Below are positions 49,072 to 57,169 of a DNA stretch of 64,000 nucleotides, piece after piece. Origin of the DNA: Prolixibacteraceae bacterium (GTDB lineage: Bacteria; Bacteroidota; Bacteroidia; Bacteroidales; Prolixibacteraceae); contig CP081303.1 of NCBI GenBank assembly GCA_019720755.1, positions 2,790,001 to 2,854,000 on the forward strand, given 5' to 3'. The first letter of the stretch is position 1; each line of letters opens with the position of its first letter. Position numbers and translations under genes: made by a program. Below the pieces are notes generated by a model. That model did not search any database. It was not told the origin of the DNA and worked only from the letters and a program-made list of their open reading frames with translations.

Positions 49072-49536
49072 ATAAAAACAAACAAGGTCATAGGGATATT
49101 GGCTATCATGCTAATGTTAGCAGTAGACGTACAAGCAAAGAAAGTGATCAAGATTGTAACAACTGTAGAGTCTATTGTTCCAATGGGAATAGGTCGTTCT
49201 AGAATTATTGAAGAGAAATCTGAAATTAGCTCTAAGAACCTTACTACCGACAGAAAAGATGGAAAAAAAAGTTCTCAAAAAGATGTTTCTAGGAAAGCGA
49301 TTAAAGTAAAAAAGTTTGACGAAACAAAGCTTCTTAACTTTTATAGCATGACTGGTATCAATTTTCAGAATATCGCCTCAAACGATGCAGTGATCTCAGA
49401 TAAACTAACAAACCTTCTTGCAGAGGGCTGGGAACTACTTCATGTAACGAGTGCTGTAGAGAGCGACTCAGGAGATGGAGACCACAAAGGAATTTTTGTA
49501 ACTAGATTCATCTTAGTAAAAGATATTGAGGACTAA
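49069..49536 (+). CDS. Small secreted protein, DUF4177-like C-terminus
   Basis: A 155-residue protein with a signal peptide (MIKTNKVIGILAIMLMLAVDVQAK). A charged, Ser/Lys-rich middle (about residues 45-80) is followed by NFYSMTGINFQNIASND and KLTNLLAEGWELLHVTSAVES. This last part has the (L)N-x-LAxEGWELxxV form seen in DUF4177-type small domains. The resemblance is short, so the family call is tentative and the function is unknown. It lies 82 bp after the S9 peptidase, across an inverted repeat that covers its start codon; there is no visible Shine-Dalgarno. Confidence 0.6.
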   Translation: MIKTNKVIGILAIMLMLAVDVQAKKVIKIVTTVESIVPMGIGRSRIIEEKSEISSKNLTTDRKDGKKSSQKDVSRKAIKVKKFDETKLLNFYSMTGINFQNIASNDAVISDKLTNLLAEGWELLHVTSAVESDSGDGDHKGIFVTRFILVKDIED

Positions 49537-49560
49537 TACTTCTCATAAAATCTTAATTTC

Positions 49561-49609
49561 AAAAACCTGTTTATCATCATTAGATCATAAGCAGGTTTTT
49601 TCTTTTTTT
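49561..49609 (+). terminator. Terminator after the small secreted protein
   Basis: AAAAACCTG / CAGGTTTTT arms with a 22-nt loop, then TTCTTTTTTT. Confidence 0.75.
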
Positions 49610-50163
49610 ATACTAGTAGAATTCTCCACTATAACATATCAGGCCATAGGCATACAAGTAAAATAGCAAGTAGATAAGCACCGAATTATACTATATCGTT
49701 TCAATTTTCATCCAAATAGACAACGATTACTCATCTTTAATGTGAGCAAGAAGCCTCTAAAAGACCCTGCAAACTTTAGCTTATCAACATGATATTCGAA
49801 ATTTTGAAATTTACCTACACTCTCTCAACATAAATAATCCCCCAACCCTCTGAATCAAATTTATAGGATTACATATTTACAATAAACCCATTTGCTACAA
49901 CAAAAAAAGCAATTGTGTAGATCACACATAAACATCGTTATATTATGATTGTTTATCTCCTCTTTCCTCCCTCCCCTATGATGTTATACATTACAAATAT
50001 CTTTTATCAATTTCATTGGTTCTGTATCATAACCTATCACAAATAATCGCAACTCAAATAGAGAATAAAAGTATCTATTTATAACGATAAGGAGAGTAGT
50101 TCAATATTTTATGAACTTACCCTCGATCAGCTTGTTTTTGTAAGAAACAAGAATAAAGTTACC
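49610..50163. other. Gene-free region before the TMEM175-like gene
   Basis: About 550 AT-rich bases with no supported gene, RNA or repeat. It probably holds the promoter of the channel gene, but no consensus box was found. Confidence 0.4.
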
Positions 50164-50739
50164 ATGAAGACATCTAGACTAGAGGCGTTTAGCGATGCCG
50201 TAATTGCGATTATTATTACTATTATGGTCCTTGAGATGGAAGCACCACACACCTCTTCAATAGAAGAACTTGTCCCCCTACTGCCCACACTCTTTGCTTT
50301 TGCTATCAGTTTTATCATTTTAGGGATCTATTGGAACAACCATCATCACCTTTTGCATGCGGTTCGCAAAGTAAATGGAAAGATCCTATGGGCAAACCTG
50401 CATCTCCTGTTTTGGTTATCCTTATTCCCTTTTGTAACAGGTTGGGTTGGACACAATCTTTTTGCTAAGATCCCCACTCTTTTTTATGGTATAGTACTAC
50501 TAATGGCTGCAATAGCATATCGCATTCTTATAATCACAATCATAAAGAGTGAAGGGAAAAGGTCATTTATTTCTCGATACATCGGCAATGACAATAAGGG
50601 TAAAATAACCATTGTAATCATTCTTTTGGCCATTCTAAGTAGCTTCTTTTTTCCAATAGTTTCAATGATATTATATCTAGTGATTACACTAATTTGGATT
50701 GTTCCTGATCGAAGAATAGAAAGGAACATCAAAAGATAG
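50164..50739 (+). CDS. TMEM175-family (DUF1211) membrane protein
   Basis: A 191-residue inner-membrane protein with about six spans. It starts with the family signature RLEAFSDAVIAIIITIMVLEME (the FSD motif of TM1). The second conserved element, HHHLLHAVRKVNGKILWANLHLLFWLSLFPF, follows. Prokaryotic TMEM175 proteins form tetrameric K+-selective channels, whose filter is made by TM1 Ile/Leu residues. Channel activity here is inferred from the family. It lies 71 bp upstream of the acetyltransferase gene and may share its transcript. Confidence 0.88.
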   Translation: MKTSRLEAFSDAVIAIIITIMVLEMEAPHTSSIEELVPLLPTLFAFAISFIILGIYWNNHHHLLHAVRKVNGKILWANLHLLFWLSLFPFVTGWVGHNLFAKIPTLFYGIVLLMAAIAYRILIITIIKSEGKRSFISRYIGNDNKGKITIVIILLAILSSFFFPIVSMILYLVITLIWIVPDRRIERNIKR

Positions 50740-50810
50740 GCATTTGATTACAACTGGGTGCATTATACGATTTCAACTAAAAAAAATTCTTATGAAAGTA
50801 ATTCAAGAAA

Positions 50811-51071
50811 ATGAATAAGAAGAATGGGCTTTTTGATATTGAAAAGGATGATAAAAGGATTGCTTTAATGACTTACACTTGGGCAGGGGATAAAATGTTT
50901 ATTATCGATCACACTGAAGTCTCAACGGAATATATCAATCAAGGACTAGGAAATATAATGGTTGAAGGTGCAGTGGTTTTTGCAAGAGAAGAAAGTGTTA
51001 AAATTTATCCATTATGCCCCTTTGCGAAACATGTTTTTGATACCGACAATACTTTTGATGATGTCTTATAA
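50811..51071 (+). CDS. Small GNAT-fold acetyltransferase (YjdJ/NATD1 family)
   Basis: An 86-residue, single-domain protein of the short GNAT group that includes E. coli YjdJ and human NATD1. The sequence IDHTEVSTEYINQGLGNIMVEGAVVFAREESVKIYPLCPFAKHVFD contains the shortened acetyl-CoA motif (Q-G-L-G) and the conserved YPLCPFA. The substrate is unknown for the whole family. It is 16 bp upstream of an iron-sulfur protein containing a YjdI-like domain. yjdI and yjdJ are neighbours in E. coli too, so the linkage is conserved across phyla. Confidence 0.85.
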   Translation: MNKKNGLFDIEKDDKRIALMTYTWAGDKMFIIDHTEVSTEYINQGLGNIMVEGAVVFAREESVKIYPLCPFAKHVFDTDNTFDDVL

Positions 51072-51087
51072 CTAAAATAGATATACC

Positions 51088-51720
51088 ATGAAAAAGAAAC
51101 AATCTCAAATCATTCTATCAAAATATAGTCCATTAATGGCTGTAGATGCAGAGTTATTTACACAAGATGGGAATAAACTTCCTACACCAAGAGTATTCTC
51201 TTTATGTCGATGTGGTGCATCTAATAATAAACCATTTTGTGACGGAATGCACGCCACCATTCGTTTTTCAGGGGAACGCAAACCAAACAAAGCATTGCAT
51301 AAAAAACCTCAAGAATACAAAGGGAGTAAAGTAACTGTACACGATAAAAGAGCCCTATGTTGCCACCATGGCACATGTAACCTTATTGGAGTATTTACCC
51401 ATGAAAAACCATGGATCAAACCAGATAATGCAGAACGAACTGAGGATGTAGTTGAAATAGTTAAGAAATGTCCTACAGGTGCTTTAACTGCAACCATCGA
51501 TAATAAAGAGATAAAAAATTGGTTTGAACAACAAAAAATAATCATACAGAAGAATGGCCCCTATTATATTCAAGGAGGAGTTAAATTAATCGATGATCAA
51601 GCCACGGATACAGTACTTGTCACAGAAGATCATTATGCATTATGTCGCTGTGGTGCATCGAATATTAAACCTTTATGTGATGGAACACATACATCAATCA
51701 ATTTTAAAGATGAGAAGTAA
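51088..51720 (+). CDS. CDGSH - YjdI-like - CDGSH iron-sulfur protein
   Basis: A 210-residue protein with three metal modules. The first CDGSH-type 2Fe-2S site has Cys40, Cys42, Cys51 and His55 (the sequence is CDGMH). A central divergent ferredoxin-like module of the YjdI type has Cys91, Cys92, Cys97 and Cys128 (CPTGAL). A second CDGSH-type site has Cys186, Cys188, Cys197 and His201 (CDGTH). All 3-Cys-1-His ligands are intact. It has no signal peptide, so it is cytoplasmic. A role in redox sensing or cluster transfer is inferred from CDGSH proteins generally. Confidence 0.88.
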   Translation: MKKKQSQIILSKYSPLMAVDAELFTQDGNKLPTPRVFSLCRCGASNNKPFCDGMHATIRFSGERKPNKALHKKPQEYKGSKVTVHDKRALCCHHGTCNLIGVFTHEKPWIKPDNAERTEDVVEIVKKCPTGALTATIDNKEIKNWFEQQKIIIQKNGPYYIQGGVKLIDDQATDTVLVTEDHYALCRCGASNIKPLCDGTHTSINFKDEK

Positions 51721-52609
51721 ATGACTCAAAATAAGACCACTGTAAGGGCCAATAAAAAAGAACACGGACATGAAGACAATGAACCTATGATTCTATATTT
51801 TGTAAACATTAAGAAAACACGACGTTGGTCGCAATAACATCAAATTCAATGTATACGACCTATACATTGGATTTGTTCAGTTCAGTAGTAATTTAAGGAA
51901 CTCTTATCCAAGCCAATGGCAATAGGACTCAATACATGTATCATGAAATAGTAAAGTTATTTTATATCGCTACAGGATTGAAGACCTTTTATTCTCAAAA
52001 CATATACATAGTTTCTACTCCAGATAGCTTAAATAGTTCTCTAAAGACAAACGTAATAACCAAAGGGATCCACTAGGATAAAACATAATATCATATTCAA
52101 CCAATAGCCATTTCGTATTCATTTTTGTCATCTTCAAATTTCATCCTTCTCTTTATAATCATTATAATACCCTATCATCGACTATTTTATGATCTAGTTA
52201 TGTCCCATTGTTTGATTTTATGAGTTCTATCATAATAAATTCTTTTAATCAATTATGAATGCTTCTTCATTACCTTTTTACAGTCAAAAAAGAATCAAGC
52301 ATTTTACTTTTAAGTAGACATTGCATATCTTATTATTATCCCAACAGAGTTATCTAAAGCATTTACCGTGAACACATTACAAAAAAAAACAACATCTAAT
52401 AAAAGGCGGAAAAACACTCACAAGTACCGATATATATGGGTTTACTATTTCTGCAATAAGGTTTTATAAAAATAAATATCATCCTTTCTGTAATATTTGA
52501 GATTATTTCGATACTTATAAATCAAAATCATTTTTAAATTAAAATCTAATTTTAACACTAGATTTACACTATTTTAGAAAAATATAAAGTATATTATACG
52601 ATATAATAA
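51721..52609. other. Gene-poor region downstream of the CDGSH gene
   Basis: About 890 bases. A 38-codon frame (51721-51837) begins directly after the CDGSH stop codon but has no recognisable homology and is not annotated as a gene. The remainder is AT-rich with no structure I can support. The following bases contain an RNA candidate, a palindrome and an insertion sequence. Confidence 0.4.
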
Positions 52610-52712
52610 TAAATCGCACGCAACTTCATGTAGGATTTTCGGGGGATAAGCCTCATGAGGGTGACGGTTTGCTGTAAGGTTACTCATTTTAATGAGTAAC
52701 CTTTTCTTTTTT
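52610..52712 (+). ncRNA. Candidate structured small RNA, about 100 nt
   Basis: A GC-richer block inside AT-rich DNA. Paired segments run inwards: GCAAC with GTTTGC; CTTCATG (52624-52630) with CATGAGG (one G-U); and GG with CC around an ATTTTCGGGGGATAA apex. A strong terminator follows immediately. No open frame of use lies within or after it. No riboswitch family I know fits, and no gene follows on this strand apart from the transposase 530 bp away. The 5' end is uncertain; no TAnnTTTG box is present. Confidence 0.5.
52676..52712 (+). terminator. Terminator of the structured RNA candidate
   Basis: A perfect 13-bp stem AAGGTTACTCATT / AATGAGTAACCTT with a minimal loop, followed by TTCTTTTTTCTTT. 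It is one of the strongest terminators in the window, yet no coding region precedes it within 800 bp. Confidence 0.85.
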
Positions 52713-52902
52713 CTTTCATACAAATAGAAGAAGGATCACATATTTTGATTTATTCTATAAAGTGGGACTACAACAGAAAAAAGAGGTTAAATATAAATAC
52801 TCAAAAAGTAATTTTTTAAGGAAGTAAATCGAGAGAAAACCAATCCAATATAGGGTCTCAACAATTCTAAAAAAAAGGGACACATAGTGGGTTCGACTAC
52901 TC

Positions 52903-52982
52903 TTCCGTTACTCTTTGGTTAGGGTTTGGTTACTAAAAGGGTAACCAAACCCTAACCAAACCCTAACCAAAGGGTAACGGAA
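52903..52982. repeat. 11-bp-phased palindromic repeat element B (TTAGGG-rich)
   Basis: Left units are TTCCGTTACTC, TTTGGTTAGGG and TTTGGTTACTA (52903-52935). The centre is AAA. Right units, inverted, are TTTGGTTACCC, TTTGGTTAGGG twice and TTCCGTTACCC (52939-52982). Every unit is 11 bp and the arms differ by one unit, so the element folds as a long hairpin. The architecture equals that of element A at 22053-22154, while the unit sequence differs. Confidence 0.8.
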
Positions 52983-53147
52983 ATAGGGATCAATGTATAG
53001 AGAAGAGAGGTTCAAAATGGGAGGAATTTACCTCTTAAAAAGTCATCGGATACCTGTTGAAAGAAGTTGTCAAGCTAAAAGTTCAGAACCCATAGATATT
53101 ATGGTTGAATATTATTACACAATGTGGAATACAAACAAACTATAGAT

Positions 53148-54943
53148 ATGAGTCCACTCCGAAAACCTTACGCCTAATATAATATATTGTTAATTAAAGT
53201 GTTATATTTATGGTATTAAGAACAATAATAATCCAAAATGTTTAAACGTAGTCCTGCCAACAAACAACTAGATATGTTTGATAGTCCCTCAATAATTGAA
53301 GGATTACCATCTCGTGCATCAAATATCTATCATGATGACAATCATTGGCACAATCAATTTAGAAAGCTCGTTGTTTATCAGATAAGTGAGGATATTTTTG
53401 CGCCGATCTATTGTCAAGATAATGGATGTCCCAACTATCCTATTCGTATTCTTGTTGGTATGATGATTTTGAAAGAAGGTGCTGGTATAAGTGATGAAAT
53501 GTTGTTTGAAAACTGTCAATTCAATCTACTTTACCGATCAGCGTTAGGACTTTTACATGCTTCTGATTCTATTCCTGCACAATCTACTTATTATAAGTTT
53601 AGACAACAAGTAAAAGAATATAATGAGAAGAATGAATCTGATTTATTTGAAGATGTTTTTACACAAATCACTTCTTCTCATATAGAAATACTTGGCATTA
53701 AGAGTGATACTATAAGAATGGATAGCAAACTGCTGAATAGCAACATAAAATGGCTTTCTCGATATAGTCTAATACATGAGACATTGTCCTTGTTTCTGAC
53801 AAAAGGTTGCAATAATTTTAATTTCTCTGATGATCTTAAACCTCATATTTCAGATGTGGTCTCAACAGATGGAGATAAGGTTGTTTATCGCAATTCAACA
53901 GATTCAATTAAACAAAAGATCGTGGATCTTGGGATACTCATTTCAAATATTCTTAATGAATATACTGGACCTGCCAATAGTTATTACGATAATCTATTAC
54001 GTCTATTTAAAGAGCAGTTTTTCAAAGATGATCAGGGAGTTACCACTCCAATAAAAGGAGAAGATTTATCTGCAAAGAACATGCAAACTCCGTTTGATAC
54101 GGACTGTGATTATAGAAATAAAGCAGGTGATAAATGCAAAGGGTATTCAGCTAATTTGACAGAAGTAGTTGGAGACAATGGACTTCCTAATATCATTACT
54201 TCTATACAAGTAGAAAAAGTATCTCATTCGGACACTGCTCATTTTAAGGGATCAATAGAGAGGACACAAGAAGTATTGGGATATAATGTAATAAACATTC
54301 ATGCAGATGGGGCTTATAATAGTGAGGAAAATCAAGAATATTGTGCAGAAAACAACCAACACCTATATCTACATGCCATACAAGGTAAAGAAGGACGATT
54401 TCGGTTTAGTTTAGAGGCACAAGTTCTAAAAGTGTTTGATAATAAGCATCAACGGTATGTTGATTATACAAAATACAAAGGAAAAGATGAGTTAGATAGA
54501 TATAAAATATATTTAGAAGAAGGCAAGTTTCGCTATTTTAAATTGACTGAGGTTGAGAAAAGTCTTTTAAGGCAAAGAATAAAAGAAACCCCAATAGAAA
54601 AGCTTCAAATAAGGAATAATGTAGAAGCGAGTATTTTTCAATTAGGTTTTCATTGTAATGGAAAAAACACTGTCTATAGAGGATTGATAAAACATCAAAT
54701 GTGGGCAGTAGCTAGATCATTATGGGTGAATTTTGTTCGAATAGTAAAATACTATTCCGAACTAAACATTTCGATGGTCATAAACATGCTTAAATGTAAA
54801 TTGTGTGATCTTTTTATTGCGAAAATGACTTTATTAGAAAGTGTTATTGTTACTAAGATTCAGATTCAGTTTTGTAGACTAAAAAGTCCCAAAATACGCA
54901 TAATCCTATAATTCCATAAAAGGGGTTCTCGTGGGGGACTCAT
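53148..54943 (+). mobile_element. Complete IS1182-like insertion sequence
   Basis: The ends are imperfect 20-bp inverted repeats (16 of 20 identical), each starting ATGAGTCC: 53148-53167 and 54924-54943. They are flanked by the 4-bp direct repeat AGAT at 53144-53147 and 54944-54947. The length is 1796 bp with one intact transposase. It landed within a few bases of the miaA terminator hairpin without disturbing it. The boundaries are supported by both repeat and duplication, though a 4-bp duplication alone could arise by chance. Confidence 0.8.
53238..54911 (+). CDS. IS1182-family transposase
   Basis: A 557-residue protein. The N-terminal segment (YQISEDIFAPIYCQDNGCPNYPIRILVGMMILKEGAGISDEMLFENCQFNLLYRSALGL) is the DUF772-type domain of IS1182 and related IS5-like transposases. 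The DDE nuclease region follows, with FDTDCDYRNKAG, then VINIHADGAYNSEEN, and a C-terminal R-N-x-V-E-A-S segment that carries the last acidic residue. The frame is intact, so it may be active. It is unrelated in sequence to the IS4 transposase near the left edge. Confidence 0.9.
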   Translation: MFKRSPANKQLDMFDSPSIIEGLPSRASNIYHDDNHWHNQFRKLVVYQISEDIFAPIYCQDNGCPNYPIRILVGMMILKEGAGISDEMLFENCQFNLLYRSALGLLHASDSIPAQSTYYKFRQQVKEYNEKNESDLFEDVFTQITSSHIEILGIKSDTIRMDSKLLNSNIKWLSRYSLIHETLSLFLTKGCNNFNFSDDLKPHISDVVSTDGDKVVYRNSTDSIKQKIVDLGILISNILNEYTGPANSYYDNLLRLFKEQFFKDDQGVTTPIKGEDLSAKNMQTPFDTDCDYRNKAGDKCKGYSANLTEVVGDNGLPNIITSIQVEKVSHSDTAHFKGSIERTQEVLGYNVINIHADGAYNSEENQEYCAENNQHLYLHAIQGKEGRFRFSLEAQVLKVFDNKHQRYVDYTKYKGKDELDRYKIYLEEGKFRYFKLTEVEKSLLRQRIKETPIEKLQIRNNVEASIFQLGFHCNGKNTVYRGLIKHQMWAVARSLWVNFVRIVKYYSELNISMVINMLKCKLCDLFIAKMTLLESVIVTKIQIQFCRLKSPKIRIIL

Positions 54944-54949
54944 AGATAT

Positions 54950-54992
54950 AAAAAAAAGACCTTGTAACATATTTATTCCTACAAAGTCTTTC
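54950..54992 (-). terminator. Terminator of miaA
   Basis: AAGAC-x-TTGTA pairs with TACAA-x-GTCTT around a 13-nt loop. On the minus strand a run of eight T follows. The IS1182-like element is inserted immediately beyond it. Confidence 0.75.
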
Positions 54993-55058
54993 AGTGAAGA
55001 AAACAACTATCGTAATGTGAGCTACTTTTAAAGAGCAACACTTTCAGCAGATTCCATT

Positions 55059-55958
55059 CTATTTTAAGAAAGATAAAACACGATCACATTTTTGCTCTAA
55101 AGGCAAATGTCCATCAATCCAATGGATCTCGAAACCATTCTTTTCCATTCTACGATACCATGTCATTTGACGTTTAGCAAACTGATGAATTGCAACATTA
55201 AGTCCATCTACGAGACGTTGTCTGGTTATTTTACCAATGAGATATTCTGTAATAAACTTATACTCTAAACCGTAATAGATCAACGATTCAGGGGCGACGC
55301 CACTATCTATCAAACCTTTCACCTCTTCGATCATTCCTTCTTCAAGGCGTTGATGCAGACGCTGGGTAATGCGTTCTCTTCTCTCCTCTCGTGAAAAATC
55401 TATTCCCACAATAAGACTGTTGATCTTAGGGAAAGAGAGGTCTAAGTCGGGGTGCTCAACCGTATACTCTTCTATTTCGATGGCACGGATTACTCTCTTC
55501 TTATTTTCGATATCGCTATTGTTATGAACACGTTTAAGAGCAGACAACCTATCAGTTAATTCTTGAAGAGACATCTCCTGTAAAGAGTCACGTAATTCTT
55601 GATTCACTGGCACTTGAGCCAATTGATATCCTTTCAAGACTGCCTCAATATACATACCAGAACCACCACAAAGGACAGGAAAGATATTGTTTGACCTCAT
55701 ATTCTCATAGACACTCTTAAAATCTTTCTGATATTCAAAAACATTATATTGCTCTCCAGCATCAAGGATATCAATCAAATGATATGGAACCTCGACCCCA
55801 TCCACGGTATAATCTTCTAAATCTTTCCCAGTTCCAATATCCATCCCTCGGTAAACTTGACGAGAATCTGCAGAGATCACCTCTCCATTAAGTTTATGAG
55901 CAACTAGAGTACCTAGGGACGTTTTTCCAGTAGCAGTAGCCCCTAGAACTGTAATCAT
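55059..55958 (-). CDS. miaA: tRNA dimethylallyltransferase
   Basis: I prefer the start at 55958 (MITVLGATATGKTSLG), giving 299 residues; the frame is open to 55979, and AAGGA lies about 10 bp before the preferred ATG. The P-loop GATATGKTS is at the N-terminus, followed by the substrate-binding ISADSRQVYRGMDIGTGK and LCGGSGMYI. The C-terminal FAKRQMTWYRRM is diagnostic. It adds the isopentenyl group to A37 of tRNAs reading UNN codons. A TATTTTTG box at 56025-56018 on the minus strand may be its promoter -7 element. Confidence 0.95.
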   Translation of the reverse strand: MITVLGATATGKTSLGTLVAHKLNGEVISADSRQVYRGMDIGTGKDLEDYTVDGVEVPYHLIDILDAGEQYNVFEYQKDFKSVYENMRSNNIFPVLCGGSGMYIEAVLKGYQLAQVPVNQELRDSLQEMSLQELTDRLSALKRVHNNSDIENKKRVIRAIEIEEYTVEHPDLDLSFPKINSLIVGIDFSREERRERITQRLHQRLEEGMIEEVKGLIDSGVAPESLIYYGLEYKFITEYLIGKITRQRLVDGLNVAIHQFAKRQMTWYRRMEKNGFEIHWIDGHLPLEQKCDRVLSFLK

Positions 55959-56062
55959 ATCATATCTATCCTTGTACATGTTTTCTAAATATTAAAGCAT
56001 CGATTGTAATTGAATTACAAAAATATCACTATTTTTAATACAAGAAGAGAAAACCACAATAA

Positions 56063-56629
56063 ATGACAAGAAAACAGATCACCACCACACTCCACATCGT
56101 TCAGAATATTCTTAGTGTAGATAAGAAAAAGATTGCTAAAGTTGAACCATGTATCCAATATCGTAATAGCCAAATACTGTTAGGCATTATGATAATAGGA
56201 TATGTATTGACAATTTTAATAGAACATTTTTTTCACATAATATTAGATACTCCTGTTCGAACCAACAGCCTATATCTCATTATTACCAAGCCTATTATAT
56301 TATACACAACCCTATGGCTCGGTTCTTGGACAACCTATAAAGCGAAGGGGGTAACCCATAGCAATCTTCCACAAAAAGATATTTTTTCACATAGTTTATA
56401 CGCGTATTTACCAGTATGGATCGTATTAATCATCACCACGATCATTCCTTGGTTATATATATTGTGGATTTTTGCACCTTATGGTATTTATGTACTCTAT
56501 CACTTAATAAGTGCTAAAAAAGAGCATACAAGAGAAAACGCGATTCGACTTACTATTGCAACGGTTTTACTATATTTGTGCTTTTATCTTGGAACCTCAC
56601 TCCTTTTAAGGATCATTGTATTAAAATAG
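56063..56629 (+). CDS. Multi-span membrane protein of unknown function (possibly Yip1-like)
   Basis: A 188-residue protein with a short cytoplasmic N-terminus and about five hydrophobic spans (residues about 40-62, 72-92, 115-135, 137-152 and 163-185). Size and layout resemble the small Yip1-domain membrane proteins common in Bacteroidota, but I see no decisive motif. It lies 37 bp upstream of smpB on the same strand, so co-transcription is likely. No functional link is evident. Confidence 0.55.
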   Translation: MTRKQITTTLHIVQNILSVDKKKIAKVEPCIQYRNSQILLGIMIIGYVLTILIEHFFHIILDTPVRTNSLYLIITKPIILYTTLWLGSWTTYKAKGVTHSNLPQKDIFSHSLYAYLPVWIVLIITTIIPWLYILWIFAPYGIYVLYHLISAKKEHTRENAIRLTIATVLLYLCFYLGTSLLLRIIVLK

Positions 56630-56666
56630 GGAAGAGATAAAAGCGATTAACATTTCTTTTTAGATC

Positions 56667-57122
56667 ATGAAAATTCAGAAGACTGTAAATATAAAAAATA
56701 AACGTGCCACATTCGATTATGAAATCATCGAACGAATGGTTGCCGGAATAAGTTTGGTAGGAACAGAGATCAAATCTATCCGTCTCGGGAAAGCAAACTT
56801 ATCAGACTCATTTTGTTATTTTGAGAGATCAGAACTATATGTTCGTAATCTTTCTATTTCCGAATATGATTATGGAACCCACTATAACCATATCGCGAAG
56901 AGAGAACGAAAACTCCTTCTGCAAAAGAAAGAGATACGCAAATGGGAAAGGAAAATTAAAGAGACAGGATTGACTATTATCCCACTACGCCTTTTTATTA
57001 ATGATAGAGGTTTTGCGAAGATGGAGATTGGTTTGGCAAAAGGTAAGAAGACTTACGACAAGAGAGAGACACTAAGGCTGAAAGATGCCAAACGTGAAAT
57101 GGATCGTAGTAATAAGCACTAA
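56667..57122 (+). CDS. smpB: SsrA-binding protein SmpB
   Basis: A 151-residue partner of tmRNA in trans-translation ribosome rescue. The conserved blocks are [61 protein letters not shown] and the C-terminal [26 protein letters not shown]. The tail enters the mRNA channel. The gene for tmRNA (ssrA) is not in this window. It is convergent with arcB. Confidence 0.97.
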   Translation: MKIQKTVNIKNKRATFDYEIIERMVAGISLVGTEIKSIRLGKANLSDSFCYFERSELYVRNLSISEYDYGTHYNHIAKRERKLLLQKKEIRKWERKIKETGLTIIPLRLFINDRGFAKMEIGLAKGKKTYDKRETLRLKDAKREMDRSNKH

Positions 57123-57160
57123 AAAAAAAGGATTTCCATCCAAAAAGAAGATGGAAATCC
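57121..57160 (-). terminator. Terminator of arcB
   Basis: A perfect 11-bp stem GGATTTCCATC / GATGGAAATCC, followed on the minus strand by a run of ten T. It overlaps the smpB stop codon. Confidence 0.88.
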
Positions 57161-57169
57161 TAGGACTTA

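Noticed and set aside
51960-52080. Remnants of a decayed gene in the desert after the CDGSH gene
   Set aside because: Short translated stretches look protein-like by eye, but none has a motif or a consistent frame I could defend.
52903-52982. TTAGGG-like repeats suggesting a telomere or linear replicon end
   Set aside because: There are only a few units, they are arranged as an inverted pair with 11-bp period, and ordinary chromosomal genes continue on both sides.
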